From the NCBI RefSeq assembly GCF_016863655.1, contig NZ_BOPH01000101.1, positions 1 through 64,000 on the forward strand: a stretch of DNA of 64,000 bases, in the 5' to 3' direction. The notes beneath the pieces were generated by a model. The model was not told where the DNA came from and searched no databases. It worked only from the letters and a program-made list of their open reading frames with translations. This stretch comes from Virgisporangium ochraceum. GTDB lineage: Bacteria > Actinomycetota > Actinomycetes > Mycobacteriales > Micromonosporaceae. Both the position numbers and the translations under genes were made by a program. Below are positions 7,681 to 15,389 of the stretch, in pieces (positions within the stretch are counted from its first letter, which is position 1; each line of letters starts with the position of its first letter).

Positions 7681-9492
7681 TTACTGCATCGAGGCGTCGT
7701 CGACGAACAGGGAGTCGGTTCCGGCCGCCGTCTCGACGTAGACGGTGGCGCCGGTCAACGTCCCGGACCAGGAGACCGACGCGGTGCCGGTCAGCTGCGT
7801 CCATCCGCTCGTGCTGAGCGTGGCCGCCGGGGTCAGCTGCACGTAGCTGGTGGTGCCGTTGGCGGTCAGGGCGAGGGTCACCTTGGCGCTCGGTGTGCCG
7901 CTCTGCGCCCGCACCCACACGCTCGTCGTGTACGACCGGCCGTTGGACAGCTGCGCGGTGACGTTCTGGCTCGGGCCGTTCCACGACGCGGTGCGTCCGG
8001 TGATCCCGATCGAGCGGCTGCCGCCGTGGACGGTGCCGGTCTGCGACGTCAGGGTTCCGCTGCCGAACACGCCCCAGCCGGTGGTGCCGCCCTCGGCGTC
8101 GCCGTTGGTGAGGAGGTTCCCGCCACCGCCGGTGGAACCGGCGAACTGCCACCAGTTGACGTTGAACAGCGTGCCGCTGCCGCCGGCGAAGCGCAGGTAC
8201 AGGTCGTGGGTGCCGGTGGCGCCGCTGACCGGGCAGGTGACGGTGGTCCAGGTCTGCCAGCCGCCGGTGGCGGGCACGGTGCACGTTCCGACGACGGTGC
8301 CGTTCACGCCGTCCAACCGCAGTTCGATGCGGCCGCCGGCGGCGGCCGACGCGACCCGCGCGGTGAACGAGGTGGCGCCGGCGCCGAACGCGGCGCCCTT
8401 GACCTTGATGTGGTCGCCGTTCTCGATCCAGCCGACGTTCAGGCCGCCCTCGGTGGAGACCTCGGTCTCGATGCCGGAGGACCAGGCGATCGTCTCGGCC
8501 TCCTGCCGAACGTACGGGTTGAGCGTGCCGACCTGCGGCGCCCCGGTGGTGGTCATGTTGATCGTCGGGATCGTGCCGTTGGCGTTGTAGGTGAACCGTT
8601 CCACGGCGACCGAGCGGGTGTACCCGCCGCCGCCGGGCAGCGCGCCGTTGTGGTAGAAGAAGTACGAGCCGCCGTTGAAGTCGATGACGCCTGCGTGGTT
8701 GGTGAAGCTGCCGCCCTGGCGGGGCATCACGGTGCCGCGGTAGGTCCACGGTCCGGTCGGCCCGGGCGCGGTCGAGTAGCCGATGAACTCCGAGCAGCAC
8801 TCGGCGGCGAACACGTTGTAGTAGGTCCCGTTGCGCTTGTAGACCCAGGGCCCCTCCTCGTAGAGGGTGGGGCGGCTAGCGTTCCCGCTGCGGGCGCCGA
8901 ATCCGGCCGTGGTCAACGGGATCTGGGTGGGCCCGCCGGAGAACGAGGTCATGTCGGCGTTCAGCCGCACGTACCAGAGGTTCGGGTTGCCCCAGTAGAG
9001 GTAGGCCTGCCCGTCGTCGTCGATGAACACGTTCGGGTCGATCTCGCCGTTCTCGACGAGCGGGCGGCCGATCGCGTCGCGGAACGGCCCGGTCGGGCTG
9101 TCGGACACGCCGACGCCGATCGCCATCCGTCCGGTCGAGCGGTTCTTGACGGGGACGTAGTAGTAGAACCGGCCGTTGCGGTACGCGACGTGGCCGGCCC
9201 ACGCGTCGGCGCTGGCCCAGCTGAACGTGGCGAGGTTCATCGGGGAGCCGTGGTCGGTCCAGTTCACCATGTCGGCGGAGGAGTACACGCGCCACTCGCG
9301 CATGGTGAAGTAGGTGGAGCCGTCCTCGTCGTGCCCGGTGTAGAGGTAGACGCGTCCATTGTGGACGATCGGCGCGGGATCGGCGGTGTAGATGGTCTGC
9401 ACGATCGGGTTGTCGGCTCGTGCGGCGACCGGCGACAGGGCGATCGCGCACAGAACGCTCACCGCGATGGCGATGATTCGTCTGGTGGTCAC
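7681..9492 (-). CDS. Secreted GH43-CBM6 arabinofuranosidase/xylosidase with C-terminal CBM4/9-like domain
   Basis: 603 residues, GTG start with GAGGAG upstream. A signal peptide (RRIIAIAVSVLCAIA... ARA) is followed by a GH43 propeller with the base motif TADPAPIVHNG, the middle Asp in GEIDPNVFIDDDG and the acid Glu in TLYEEGPWVYKRNG. A CBM6 module (about 325-450, EAETIAWSSGIET and a C-terminal NVNWWQF) binds xylan or related glucans. A jelly-roll domain of CBM4/9 type (NLLTNGDAEGGTTGWGVFG to the end) follows. It leads the hydrolase operon; the stop codon of a small ORF overlaps its start (GTGA). The GH127 gene follows 11 bp later. Confidence 0.9.
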   Translation of the reverse strand: MTTRRIIAIAVSVLCAIALSPVAARADNPIVQTIYTADPAPIVHNGRVYLYTGHDEDGSTYFTMREWRVYSSADMVNWTDHGSPMNLATFSWASADAWAGHVAYRNGRFYYYVPVKNRSTGRMAIGVGVSDSPTGPFRDAIGRPLVENGEIDPNVFIDDDGQAYLYWGNPNLWYVRLNADMTSFSGGPTQIPLTTAGFGARSGNASRPTLYEEGPWVYKRNGTYYNVFAAECCSEFIGYSTAPGPTGPWTYRGTVMPRQGGSFTNHAGVIDFNGGSYFFYHNGALPGGGGYTRSVAVERFTYNANGTIPTINMTTTGAPQVGTLNPYVRQEAETIAWSSGIETEVSTEGGLNVGWIENGDHIKVKGAAFGAGATSFTARVASAAAGGRIELRLDGVNGTVVGTCTVPATGGWQTWTTVTCPVSGATGTHDLYLRFAGGSGTLFNVNWWQFAGSTGGGGNLLTNGDAEGGTTGWGVFGSGTLTSQTGTVHGGSRSIGITGRTASWNGPSQNVTAQLSNGRSYTTSVWVRAQSGTPSAKVTLALTANGTTSYVQLTPAATLSTSGWTQLTGTASVSWSGTLTGATVYVETAAGTDSLFVDDASMQ

Positions 9493-9662
9493 GGGGTCTC
9501 CTCGGCTGTGCCCGGGTGGGTGCGTGCGGCCTCGGCGGCGCGCGAGGGGCGGCCGGTGTCGCCGCGGCCGCCATCCGCGACGACGCCGGCCACAACCAGC
9601 AACAGCGGCACGGCGGTCGCCGCCGGGCCGGGTGAGGGTCCACCCGATCCGGTTTCCACCAT
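9489..9662 (-). CDS. Small ORF (57 aa) with one hydrophobic segment, coupled to the GH43-CBM6 gene
   Basis: This short frame was found by reading upstream of the GH43 start. It has an ATG preceded by a strong CGGAGG site with 5-nt spacing, and its TGA overlaps the GTG of the GH43-CBM6 gene by 4 bp (GTGA). The product has a Gly/Pro-rich N-terminus, one hydrophobic stretch (AATAVPLLLVVAGVVADGG) and a charged, Arg/Glu-rich C-terminus. It resembles no family I recognise. It may be a small membrane protein, or a leader whose translation drives the operon. A chance frame in GC-rich DNA is possible, but the ribosome site and exact overlap speak against it. Confidence 0.5.
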   Translation of the reverse strand: MVETGSGGPSPGPAATAVPLLLVVAGVVADGGRGDTGRPSRAAEAARTHPGTAEETP

Positions 9663-9737
9663 GACAACCTCCGTGCTGTGTGCTGGCGGATCGTGTTCCG
9701 TGTACGGCGGAGCCACGTCCACTGCGGGACGTTGGCT

Positions 9738-9753
9738 ATGTGAGCGTTAACAG
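9738..9753. promoter_or_regulatory. LacI-type operator match upstream of the hydrolase operon
   Basis: The sequence ATGTGAGCGTTAACAG agrees at 13 of 16 positions with the symmetric actinobacterial LacI-type pattern ATGTTAGCGCTAACAT. It lies 75 bp upstream of the small ORF that heads the minus-strand operon, where a repressor could act on that operon. Confidence 0.6.
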
Positions 9754-9932
9754 ACGAGCGTGGCGCGACGGTGGGGGACCGCGCGTCGGCCGGCTCGGTG
9801 GTGGGTGGCGGGAAGCCGGCTCCTCATGGACTGTTATCGATGATGGTCGAGCGCGTCAAGAGATGGCGACAATGTTTCGCGAAAGTGGCGTTGTTCAGTT
9901 CGGCGCTCCGGCGAAGTCTTCCATCGCGGGAC

Positions 9933-9961
9933 TTGAATGTGTCAAGCCTGTTACGTACGAT
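9933..9961 (+). promoter_or_regulatory. Promoter of the GH27 gene
   Basis: TTGAAT and TACGAT are separated by exactly 17 bp, a good sigma-70-type -35/-10 pair. Transcription would start near 9968, so the operator at 9972-9987 sits directly over the start of the transcript. Confidence 0.7.
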
Positions 9962-9971
9962 GGGCCACGAA

Positions 9972-9987
9972 ATGTTATCGCTAACAT
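9972..9987. promoter_or_regulatory. LacI-type operator at the GH27 transcription start
   Basis: ATGTTATCGCTAACAT has perfect 6-bp arms (ATGTTA/TAACAT) around TCGC. Its place between the -10 box and the GGAGG ribosome site is typical for LacI-family repression. The LacI gene at 11736, just past GH27, is the obvious candidate regulator. Confidence 0.8.
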
Positions 9988-10001
9988 TCGCGGAGGTGGC
10001 G

Positions 10002-11645
10002 ATGCAACGCGCCAGTGCGACCCGAAGGACGGTGACGGCCGTCGCCGTGATGGTGCTCCTCGCCTGTTGCCTCGTAGGCCTGCGGGCCACTGCCGCCCAC
10101 GCGCTGAACAACGGCGTGGCCCGCACCCCGCCGATGGGCTGGAACTCGTGGAACACCTTCGGCTGCAACATCAACGAGGCGCTGATCCGGCAGCAGGCCG
10201 ACGCGCTGGTGAGCAGCGGCCTGCGCGACCTCGGCTACCGGTACGTCGTCGTCGACGACTGCTGGTTCAACCCGAACCGCGACTCCGCCGGCAACCTGCA
10301 GGGTGACCCCGGCCGGTTCCCCAGCGGCATGAAGGCCCTCGGCGACTACCTGCACGCCCGTGACCTGAAGTTCGGCATCTACCAGGTGCCGGTCGACAAG
10401 ACCTGCGCGCAGTACTTCGGTTCCTACCCCGGCGCGACCGGCAGCCAGGGCCACGAGGCGCAGGACGCGCGGCAGTTCGCCGCCTGGGGCGTCGACTTCC
10501 TCAAGTACGACTGGTGCTCGCCCAACGGGTCCATCGACCAGCAGGTCGCCACGTTCGCGAAGATGCGCGACGCGCTGGCCGCGACGGGTCGCCCGATCGT
10601 CTACAGCATCAACCCCAACAGCATCCACGCCAAGACCGGCCCGCTGCGCAACTGGGGCGACGTCGCGAACATGTGGCGCACCACCGAGGACATCACCAAC
10701 ACCTGGAACTCCGGGCAGACCAACGGCTACCCGATGGGCGTCCAGAACATCGTCAACGTCAACGTCCCGCTGGCCTCCTACGCCGGTCCCGGGCAGTTCA
10801 ACGACCCCGACATGATGGAGGTCGGCAACGGCGGGATGACCGACACGGAGATGCGCTCGCACTTCGCCCTGTGGGCCGTGATGGCGTCGCCGCTGATCGC
10901 GGGCAACGACATCCGCTCGATGTCGGCGCAGACGCTGGCGATCCTCAGCAACCGCAACCTCGTGACCATCAACCAGGACTCGCTGGCCCTGCAAGCGGTC
11001 CAGGTCTCCAACGACGGCACCCGGCGGGTCCTGGCCAAGCGCCTGGCCAACGGCGACGTCGCGGTCGCGCTGTTCAACCAGGGATCGTCCACCACCACGG
11101 TGTCGACCACCGCGGCAGCGGTCGGCAAGTCGGGCAGCTCGTTCTCGCTCCTCGACGCCTGGACGAACTCCACCAGCACCACCACCGGCGCGATCTCGGC
11201 GAGCGTCCCGGCGCACGGCACCGTCGTCTACCGGCTCTCCGGCGGCGGCACCACCGACCCCCAGCCGACCTCGTTCGCCCTGGCCAGCGCCGCCTCCGGC
11301 CGGTGCCTGGACATCCCGAACAGCGCCACCGCCAACGGCACCCAGCCGATCATCTGGGACTGCTCCGGCGCGGCCAACCAGCGCTTCACCCTCAACGGCC
11401 AGACCCTGCAGGTCCTCGGGAAGTGCCTGGACGCCCCGCTGAACGCCGCCGCCGGTGCGAAGGCCCAGCTGTGGGACTGCAACGGTGGCACCAACCAGCA
11501 GTGGACGCAGAACGCCAACGGCACCATCAGCAACAACCAGTCGGGCCTGTGCCTGGACGTCAACAACGCGGCCACGGCCAACGGCACCACCGTCATCCTG
11601 TGGACGTGCACCGCCGCGGCCAACCAACGCTGGACCCGGCGGTAG
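10002..11645 (+). CDS. Secreted GH27-ricin enzyme (alpha-galactosidase or beta-L-arabinopyranosidase)
   Basis: 547 residues. After a signal peptide (VTAVAVMVLLACC... AHA) comes a GH27 (beta/alpha)8 barrel: PPMGWNSWNTFGCN, VVVDDCW, the nucleophile Asp in FLKYDWC (D170) and the acid/base region NDPDM (267-271). The antiparallel C-terminal domain follows, then a CBM13 ricin module (about 420-547) with three QxW-type repeats. The loop that contacts the sugar in alpha-galactosidases (usually YxDxGxKTC) reads YQVPVDKTC. From memory, a similar altered loop is found in the Streptomyces avermitilis GH27-CBM13 beta-L-arabinopyranosidase, so L-arabinopyranose may be the real substrate. The ATG at 10002 is chosen for its GGAGG site and the signal peptide. 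The gene is controlled by the operator at 9972-9987. Confidence 0.9.
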   Translation: MQRASATRRTVTAVAVMVLLACCLVGLRATAAHALNNGVARTPPMGWNSWNTFGCNINEALIRQQADALVSSGLRDLGYRYVVVDDCWFNPNRDSAGNLQGDPGRFPSGMKALGDYLHARDLKFGIYQVPVDKTCAQYFGSYPGATGSQGHEAQDARQFAAWGVDFLKYDWCSPNGSIDQQVATFAKMRDALAATGRPIVYSINPNSIHAKTGPLRNWGDVANMWRTTEDITNTWNSGQTNGYPMGVQNIVNVNVPLASYAGPGQFNDPDMMEVGNGGMTDTEMRSHFALWAVMASPLIAGNDIRSMSAQTLAILSNRNLVTINQDSLALQAVQVSNDGTRRVLAKRLANGDVAVALFNQGSSTTTVSTTAAAVGKSGSSFSLLDAWTNSTSTTTGAISASVPAHGTVVYRLSGGGTTDPQPTSFALASAASGRCLDIPNSATANGTQPIIWDCSGAANQRFTLNGQTLQVLGKCLDAPLNAAAGAKAQLWDCNGGTNQQWTQNANGTISNNQSGLCLDVNNAATANGTTVILWTCTAAANQRWTRR

Positions 11646-11652
11646 TCCTCCA

Positions 11653-11684
11653 GCCGCCGCGGCGCCCACTGGTGCCGCGGCGGC
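11653..11684 (+). terminator. Hairpin terminator after GH27
   Basis: An 11-bp perfect GC stem (11653-11663 with 11674-11684), extended by three more pairs including one G-T, closes a CACT loop. It lies 8 bp past the GH27 stop codon. Confidence 0.8.
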
Positions 11685-11735
11685 ACCGACGGCGCGGACC
11701 TGCGTCCGACGGCTGCGCCGCCGTACACTCCGTTC

Positions 11736-12812
11736 GTGATCGAGGGGAGCGGACGGCGACCGCGCGGGGGAGCGCGCCGCGGAGACGTCCCGATCACCAC
11801 CATCGCCGAGCTCGCCGGCGTCTCGCCTCCGACCGTGTCGAAGGTCCTCAACGGCCGGCACGGCGTCGGCCTCGAGACCCGGCGCCGGGTGGAGGCACTG
11901 CTGCGAGACCACGGATACCGCCGCCCGTTGCCGACCACGTCGACGCCGTGCGTCGAGGTCGTCTTCGACCGGATGCTCGGCTCGATCGCCGTCGACATCC
12001 TGCAGGGTGTCGGCGAGGTCGCGGGCGAACAGGACTGCACCGTCGGGTTCACCGACGTGCGCCGGCACCTCGACGCCGGCGAGCCGTGGCTCGACGCGCT
12101 GCTGCGCCGGCGGCCCACGGCGGTCATCACGGTGTGCTCCCTCGCCACCGTGGAGCACAGCGAGCGGCTGGCCGCCAGCGGCATCGGCCTGGTGGCGATC
12201 GACCCGATCGGGGAGCTGGCCACGACACCGGTGGTCGGGTCGAACAACTGGAGCGGGGCGCTCACCGCCGTGCGCCATCTGCTGGACCTCGGCCACCGGC
12301 GCATCGGCGTGCTGACCGGACCGGTCCGCGACCTGTCGGCCCGCGCCCGGCTCGACGGCGCCCGCGCCGCGCTCGACCACGCGGGCATCGCCGCCACCGA
12401 CGAGCTCGAACGGCAGGGCGTGTTCACCGTCGACGACGGGCTGCGGCTCGGGGCGGAGCTGCTGGCCCTGCCCGAGCGGCCGACGGCGATCGCGTGCGGC
12501 GACGACCTGCAGGCCCTCGGTGTCTACGAGGCCGCGCGGCGGGCGGGCCTGCGCATCCCGGAGGACCTCAGCGTCGTCGGGTTCGACGACGTCGACCAGG
12601 CCGCGTGGACGGCGCCACCGCTGACCACGGTGCGGCAGGAGTTCGCGTTGATGGGCGCGACGGCGGCCCGGCTGGCGCTCGAGCTCGCCGCCGGCCAGCT
12701 GCCGGCCCGGCAGCGGCACGAGCTCGACACCGTCCTCGTCGTGCGGGGGAGCACCGCAGCGCCACCGGACCGGTCCGGCGGCACGGACCGAGCGGGCGGG
12801 TGCGCCGACTGA
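11736..12812 (+). CDS. LacI-family transcriptional repressor
   Basis: 358 residues. The N-terminal helix-turn-helix and hinge helix are clear (ITTIAELAGVSPPTVSKVLNGRHGVGLETRRRVEALLRDHGY). A periplasmic-binding-protein-like effector domain follows (VVGSNNWSGALTAVRHLLDLGHRRIGVLTG, AIACGDDLQALGVYEAAR, LSVVGFDDVDQAAW, PPLTTVRQ). The GTG start has no ribosome site, and a TACACT box lies 7 nt upstream, so the mRNA is probably leaderless. It probably binds the ATGTTAGCGCTAACAT-type sites at 9738 and 9972 and controls GH27 and the hydrolase operon, with a released pentose or galactoside as inducer. This assignment rests on proximity only. Confidence 0.9.
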   Translation: MIEGSGRRPRGGARRGDVPITTIAELAGVSPPTVSKVLNGRHGVGLETRRRVEALLRDHGYRRPLPTTSTPCVEVVFDRMLGSIAVDILQGVGEVAGEQDCTVGFTDVRRHLDAGEPWLDALLRRRPTAVITVCSLATVEHSERLAASGIGLVAIDPIGELATTPVVGSNNWSGALTAVRHLLDLGHRRIGVLTGPVRDLSARARLDGARAALDHAGIAATDELERQGVFTVDDGLRLGAELLALPERPTAIACGDDLQALGVYEAARRAGLRIPEDLSVVGFDDVDQAAWTAPPLTTVRQEFALMGATAARLALELAAGQLPARQRHELDTVLVVRGSTAAPPDRSGGTDRAGGCAD

Positions 12813-12850
12813 TCGGGCGGCACGGCGGGCGGCGCGGCTAAGCTCTGGCG

Positions 12851-14299
12851 GTGCCCGTGTTCCTTGCCGTCGACCTCGGTGCGGAGAGTGGCCGGGTGCT
12901 GCGCGGCTCGCTCCGTGACGGCCGGCTCACGGTGCGGGAGGTCCGCCGGTTCGTCAACCGTCCGGTCGCGTTGCCGCAGGGGCTGCACTGGGACGTTCTG
13001 GCGCTGTTCGCCGACCTGTCGGCGGGGCTCGACGCGGCGGTGTCGGAGTCGGGGTCCCCGGCCGACGGTGTCGGCATCGACGCCTGGGGCAACGACTTCG
13101 CCCTCCTCGACCGGGACGGGCGGCTCATCGGGAACCCCTGGCACTACCGGGATCCACGCACGCGCGCCAGCACGGCGCTCGTCGCCGCCCGGGCCGGCGC
13201 GGGCGCCATCTACCGGACCACCGGCACCCCGCCGTTGCCGATCAACACGGCGAGCCAGCTCGTCGCGATGGAAGGCTCGCCGCAGCTGGAGATGGCGCGA
13301 CGCCTGGTGATGCTGCCGGACCTGTTCGGCTACTGGTTGACCGGGCGGCTCGCCACCGAGCAGACCATCGCGAGCACGAGCCAGCTGCTCGACGTCGCGA
13401 CCCGTACCTGGGCGGTCGACGTCATCGACAAGCTCGGCATCCCGCCCCGGCTCTTCGACTTCGAGGTGGTGCCCGCGGGCGTCCGCGTGGGTGGGCTGCG
13501 CGCCCATCCCGGCGTTCCACTGTGGACGGTGGCCGGCCACGACACCGCGTCGGCCGTGGCCGCGGTTCCGGCCGCGGCGCCGACGTTCGGCTACATCTCG
13601 TCCGGTACGTGGTCGCTCGTCGGGTTGGAGCTGACCGCACCGGTGCTCACCGACGCGGCGATGGCGGCCGGGTTCTCCAACGAGGCCGGCGTCGACGGCA
13701 CGATCCGGTTCCTGCGCAACGGGACCGGCCTGTGGCTGCTCCAGCGGTGCCGGGCGGCGTGGGACTCGCCGCCGTACGCCGACCTGGTCGCCGCGGCGGC
13801 CGACGCACCCGCCTTCCGCGGGCTGGTCGACCCCGACGATCCGCGGTTCGTCTCGCCGGCGGACATGCCGGCGCGGATCGCGGCGAGCTGCCGCGAGACC
13901 GGTCAGCCCGTGCCGGACGACCGGGCCGCGGTCGTGCGCTGCATCCTGGAGAGCCTGGCCTGCAAGCACCGGTGGACACTCGAACGCGCCGAGGAGCTGT
14001 CGGGCCTGCGGGTCGACGTCGTGCACATCGTCGGTGGGGGCGCCGCGAACCCGTTGCTGTGCCAGCTCACCGCGGACCTGACCGGCCGGCCGGTGCTCGC
14101 CGGTCCGGTCGAGGCGACGGCGGTGGGCAACCTGCTCACGCAGGCCCGGGCGACGGGTGCGCTGACCTCGTTGACCGAGCTGCGCGACGTGGTGGCACGA
14201 TCTCTCCCGCCGCGCCGGTTCGAGCCGCACGGATCCGACGCGGTGGAGACCGCGTACACGCGTTTCTGCGCGCTGCTGGACAGCGGTGACAGGATCTGA
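12851..14299 (+). CDS. rhaB: Rhamnulokinase-like FGGY sugar kinase
   Basis: 482 residues, the usual length for FGGY kinases. The N-terminal phosphate-binding loop is FLAVDLGAESGR. The signatures typical of rhamnulokinase are GIDAWGNDFALLD (sugar-binding region; many RhaB proteins have WGVD), PLPINTASQL, GHDTASAVAAVP, YISSGTWSLVG, GFSNEAGVDGTIRFLRN and the C-terminal HIVGGGAANPLLCQLTAD nucleotide-binding part. It would phosphorylate L-rhamnulose or a related ketose. No rhamnose isomerase or aldolase lies nearby, so the substrate is uncertain. The GTG start has no ribosome site but a TAAGCT box 6 nt upstream, consistent with a leaderless mRNA. The DeoR gene follows 38 bp later. Confidence 0.82.
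   Translation: MPVFLAVDLGAESGRVLRGSLRDGRLTVREVRRFVNRPVALPQGLHWDVLALFADLSAGLDAAVSESGSPADGVGIDAWGNDFALLDRDGRLIGNPWHYRDPRTRASTALVAARAGAGAIYRTTGTPPLPINTASQLVAMEGSPQLEMARRLVMLPDLFGYWLTGRLATEQTIASTSQLLDVATRTWAVDVIDKLGIPPRLFDFEVVPAGVRVGGLRAHPGVPLWTVAGHDTASAVAAVPAAAPTFGYISSGTWSLVGLELTAPVLTDAAMAAGFSNEAGVDGTIRFLRNGTGLWLLQRCRAAWDSPPYADLVAAAADAPAFRGLVDPDDPRFVSPADMPARIAASCRETGQPVPDDRAAVVRCILESLACKHRWTLERAEELSGLRVDVVHIVGGGAANPLLCQLTADLTGRPVLAGPVEATAVGNLLTQARATGALTSLTELRDVVARSLPPRRFEPHGSDAVETAYTRFCALLDSGDRI
13516..13526. repeat. TCCACWGTGGA palindrome, copy 1
   Basis: Exact TCCACTGTGGA inside the rhamnulokinase-like gene. One of five exact copies in the window. Confidence 0.7.
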
Positions 14300-14337
14300 C
14301 ATATTTTGCCAAGGCGCGGACCGGGGAGGTGTCGTCA

Positions 14338-15147
14338 GTGCTGATCGCTGAGCGTCGGCGGCGGCTGCTCGAGCACGTACGCGACCGCGGCTACGTCTCG
14401 TTCCGCGAGCTCGCCGACGCGCTGCACATCTCCGAGTCGACGGTGCGCCGGGACCTGCGTTCGATGGTCTCCGACGGGCTGCTCACCGCGACCCGCGGCG
14501 GCGTGGGTCCCGCCTGGCCGGCGGCGGCGCCGCCCGGCGGTCCGACCGCGGTCCACGACCGTGCCGGCGCGGCCACGGACCCGCGCGGCGACGACGGTTC
14601 CGACCCGCAGCGCGCCGGGCGGGAGGCGATCGCCGCCGCGGCGGCGGCCCTGGTGGCGCCGGGCAGCGCGATCCTGCTCGGCCCCGGCCGGACGACCACC
14701 GCGCTGGCCCGCAACCTCGCCGCGATCAGCCACCTCACCGTCGTCACCAACTCGGTCACCGTCACGGACGCGCTGGTCCCGGCGCCGCAGATCGACGTGC
14801 TGCTGATCGGTGGCGCGCTGCGCCGCTCGATCGGCGCGGTCGTCGGGCCGATCACCGAGCAGGCGCTGCAGGGGTTGCGTGGCGCCCAGGTGTTCCTGTC
14901 CGGCGAGGGCGTCACCGCCGAACGCGGACTCACCACGCCGAACGTCTTCGCGGCCGCGACCGACCAGGCGATGATGGCCGCCGGCAGCCAGGTGGTGGTG
15001 CTGGCCGACCACACCAAGCTCGGCCGCGACACCATGTGCCAGACCGTTCCCAGCGACCGGATGGACATCCTCGTCACCGACGAGCGGGCCGACGGGGCCG
15101 TGGTGCGCCGGCTGCGGGCCGAGGGCATCGACGTCCGGATCGCCTGA
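14338..15147 (+). CDS. DeoR-family transcriptional regulator
   Basis: 269 residues. The DeoR helix-turn-helix lies at the N-terminus (AERRRRLLEHVRDRGYVSFRELADALHISESTVRRDLRSM). The C-terminal sugar-phosphate sensor domain has the GPGRTTTALARNL, VVTNSVTV, GGALRRSIGAVVGP, GEGVTAERGLTTPN and LADHTKLGR motifs. The GTG at 14338 is preferred to the GTG at 14329, because GGGGAGG immediately abuts the latter. It probably senses a phosphorylated sugar made by the kinase upstream and controls the kinase or the transporter downstream. A TGCCAAG element occurs just upstream (14308-14314) and again, inverted, at 15266-15272 inside the transporter promoter. Confidence 0.9.
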   Translation: MLIAERRRRLLEHVRDRGYVSFRELADALHISESTVRRDLRSMVSDGLLTATRGGVGPAWPAAAPPGGPTAVHDRAGAATDPRGDDGSDPQRAGREAIAAAAAALVAPGSAILLGPGRTTTALARNLAAISHLTVVTNSVTVTDALVPAPQIDVLLIGGALRRSIGAVVGPITEQALQGLRGAQVFLSGEGVTAERGLTTPNVFAAATDQAMMAAGSQVVVLADHTKLGRDTMCQTVPSDRMDILVTDERADGAVVRRLRAEGIDVRIA

Positions 15148-15256
15148 CCGCGGATCACCGGCCGGGGATCGCCGGCCCGACGATCCCCGGTTGCGGCGCC
15201 GCGCGGCCCGGGACGGCGGAAGTTCGTCGAATGTCCTGTCACCGGCGTCGACGCAC

Positions 15257-15287
15257 TTGACAGAACTTGGCATCTTGCGACTACTAT
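15257..15287 (+). promoter_or_regulatory. Promoter of the YtfQ-like transporter operon
   Basis: A consensus TTGACA and a TACTAT box are separated by 19 bp, slightly long. The spacer contains CTTGGCA, the inverse of TGCCAAG upstream of the DeoR gene, and could be a DeoR site. The leader to the ATG at 15390 is about 95 nt. Confidence 0.6.
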
Positions 15288-15389
15288 CCGACCACGTTCA
15301 GTCAAACTCTTTCATCTTGTGGCGTCGACGGCCCCTTCCCGCGGGCTGCGGCGCCCGCTCCGCCGTACCTATGGAAAGGGAGGCATCCG

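Larger units (their letters stand above)
9493..10001. other. Divergent regulatory region between the hydrolase operon and the GH27 gene
   Basis: The left third is occupied by the 57-residue small ORF. The remainder holds two LacI-type operator matches (9738-9753 and 9972-9987), a weaker half-site (TGTTATCG at 9832-9839), the palindrome TTTCGCGAAA at 9875-9884 and a promoter for GH27. I see no convincing -10/-35 pair for the minus strand. Confidence 0.7.

Noticed and set aside
5348..8800. A frame that would fuse the GH127 protein to a 377-residue N-terminal extension.
   Set aside because: The extension is the out-of-frame shadow of the GH43-CBM6 gene; a Tat signal and a start codon at 7669 define the real N-terminus.
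14308..15272. TGCCAAG and its inverse as a DeoR operator pair.
   Set aside because: Seven bases with two occurrences is too little to claim as a site; kept only as a remark under the genes.
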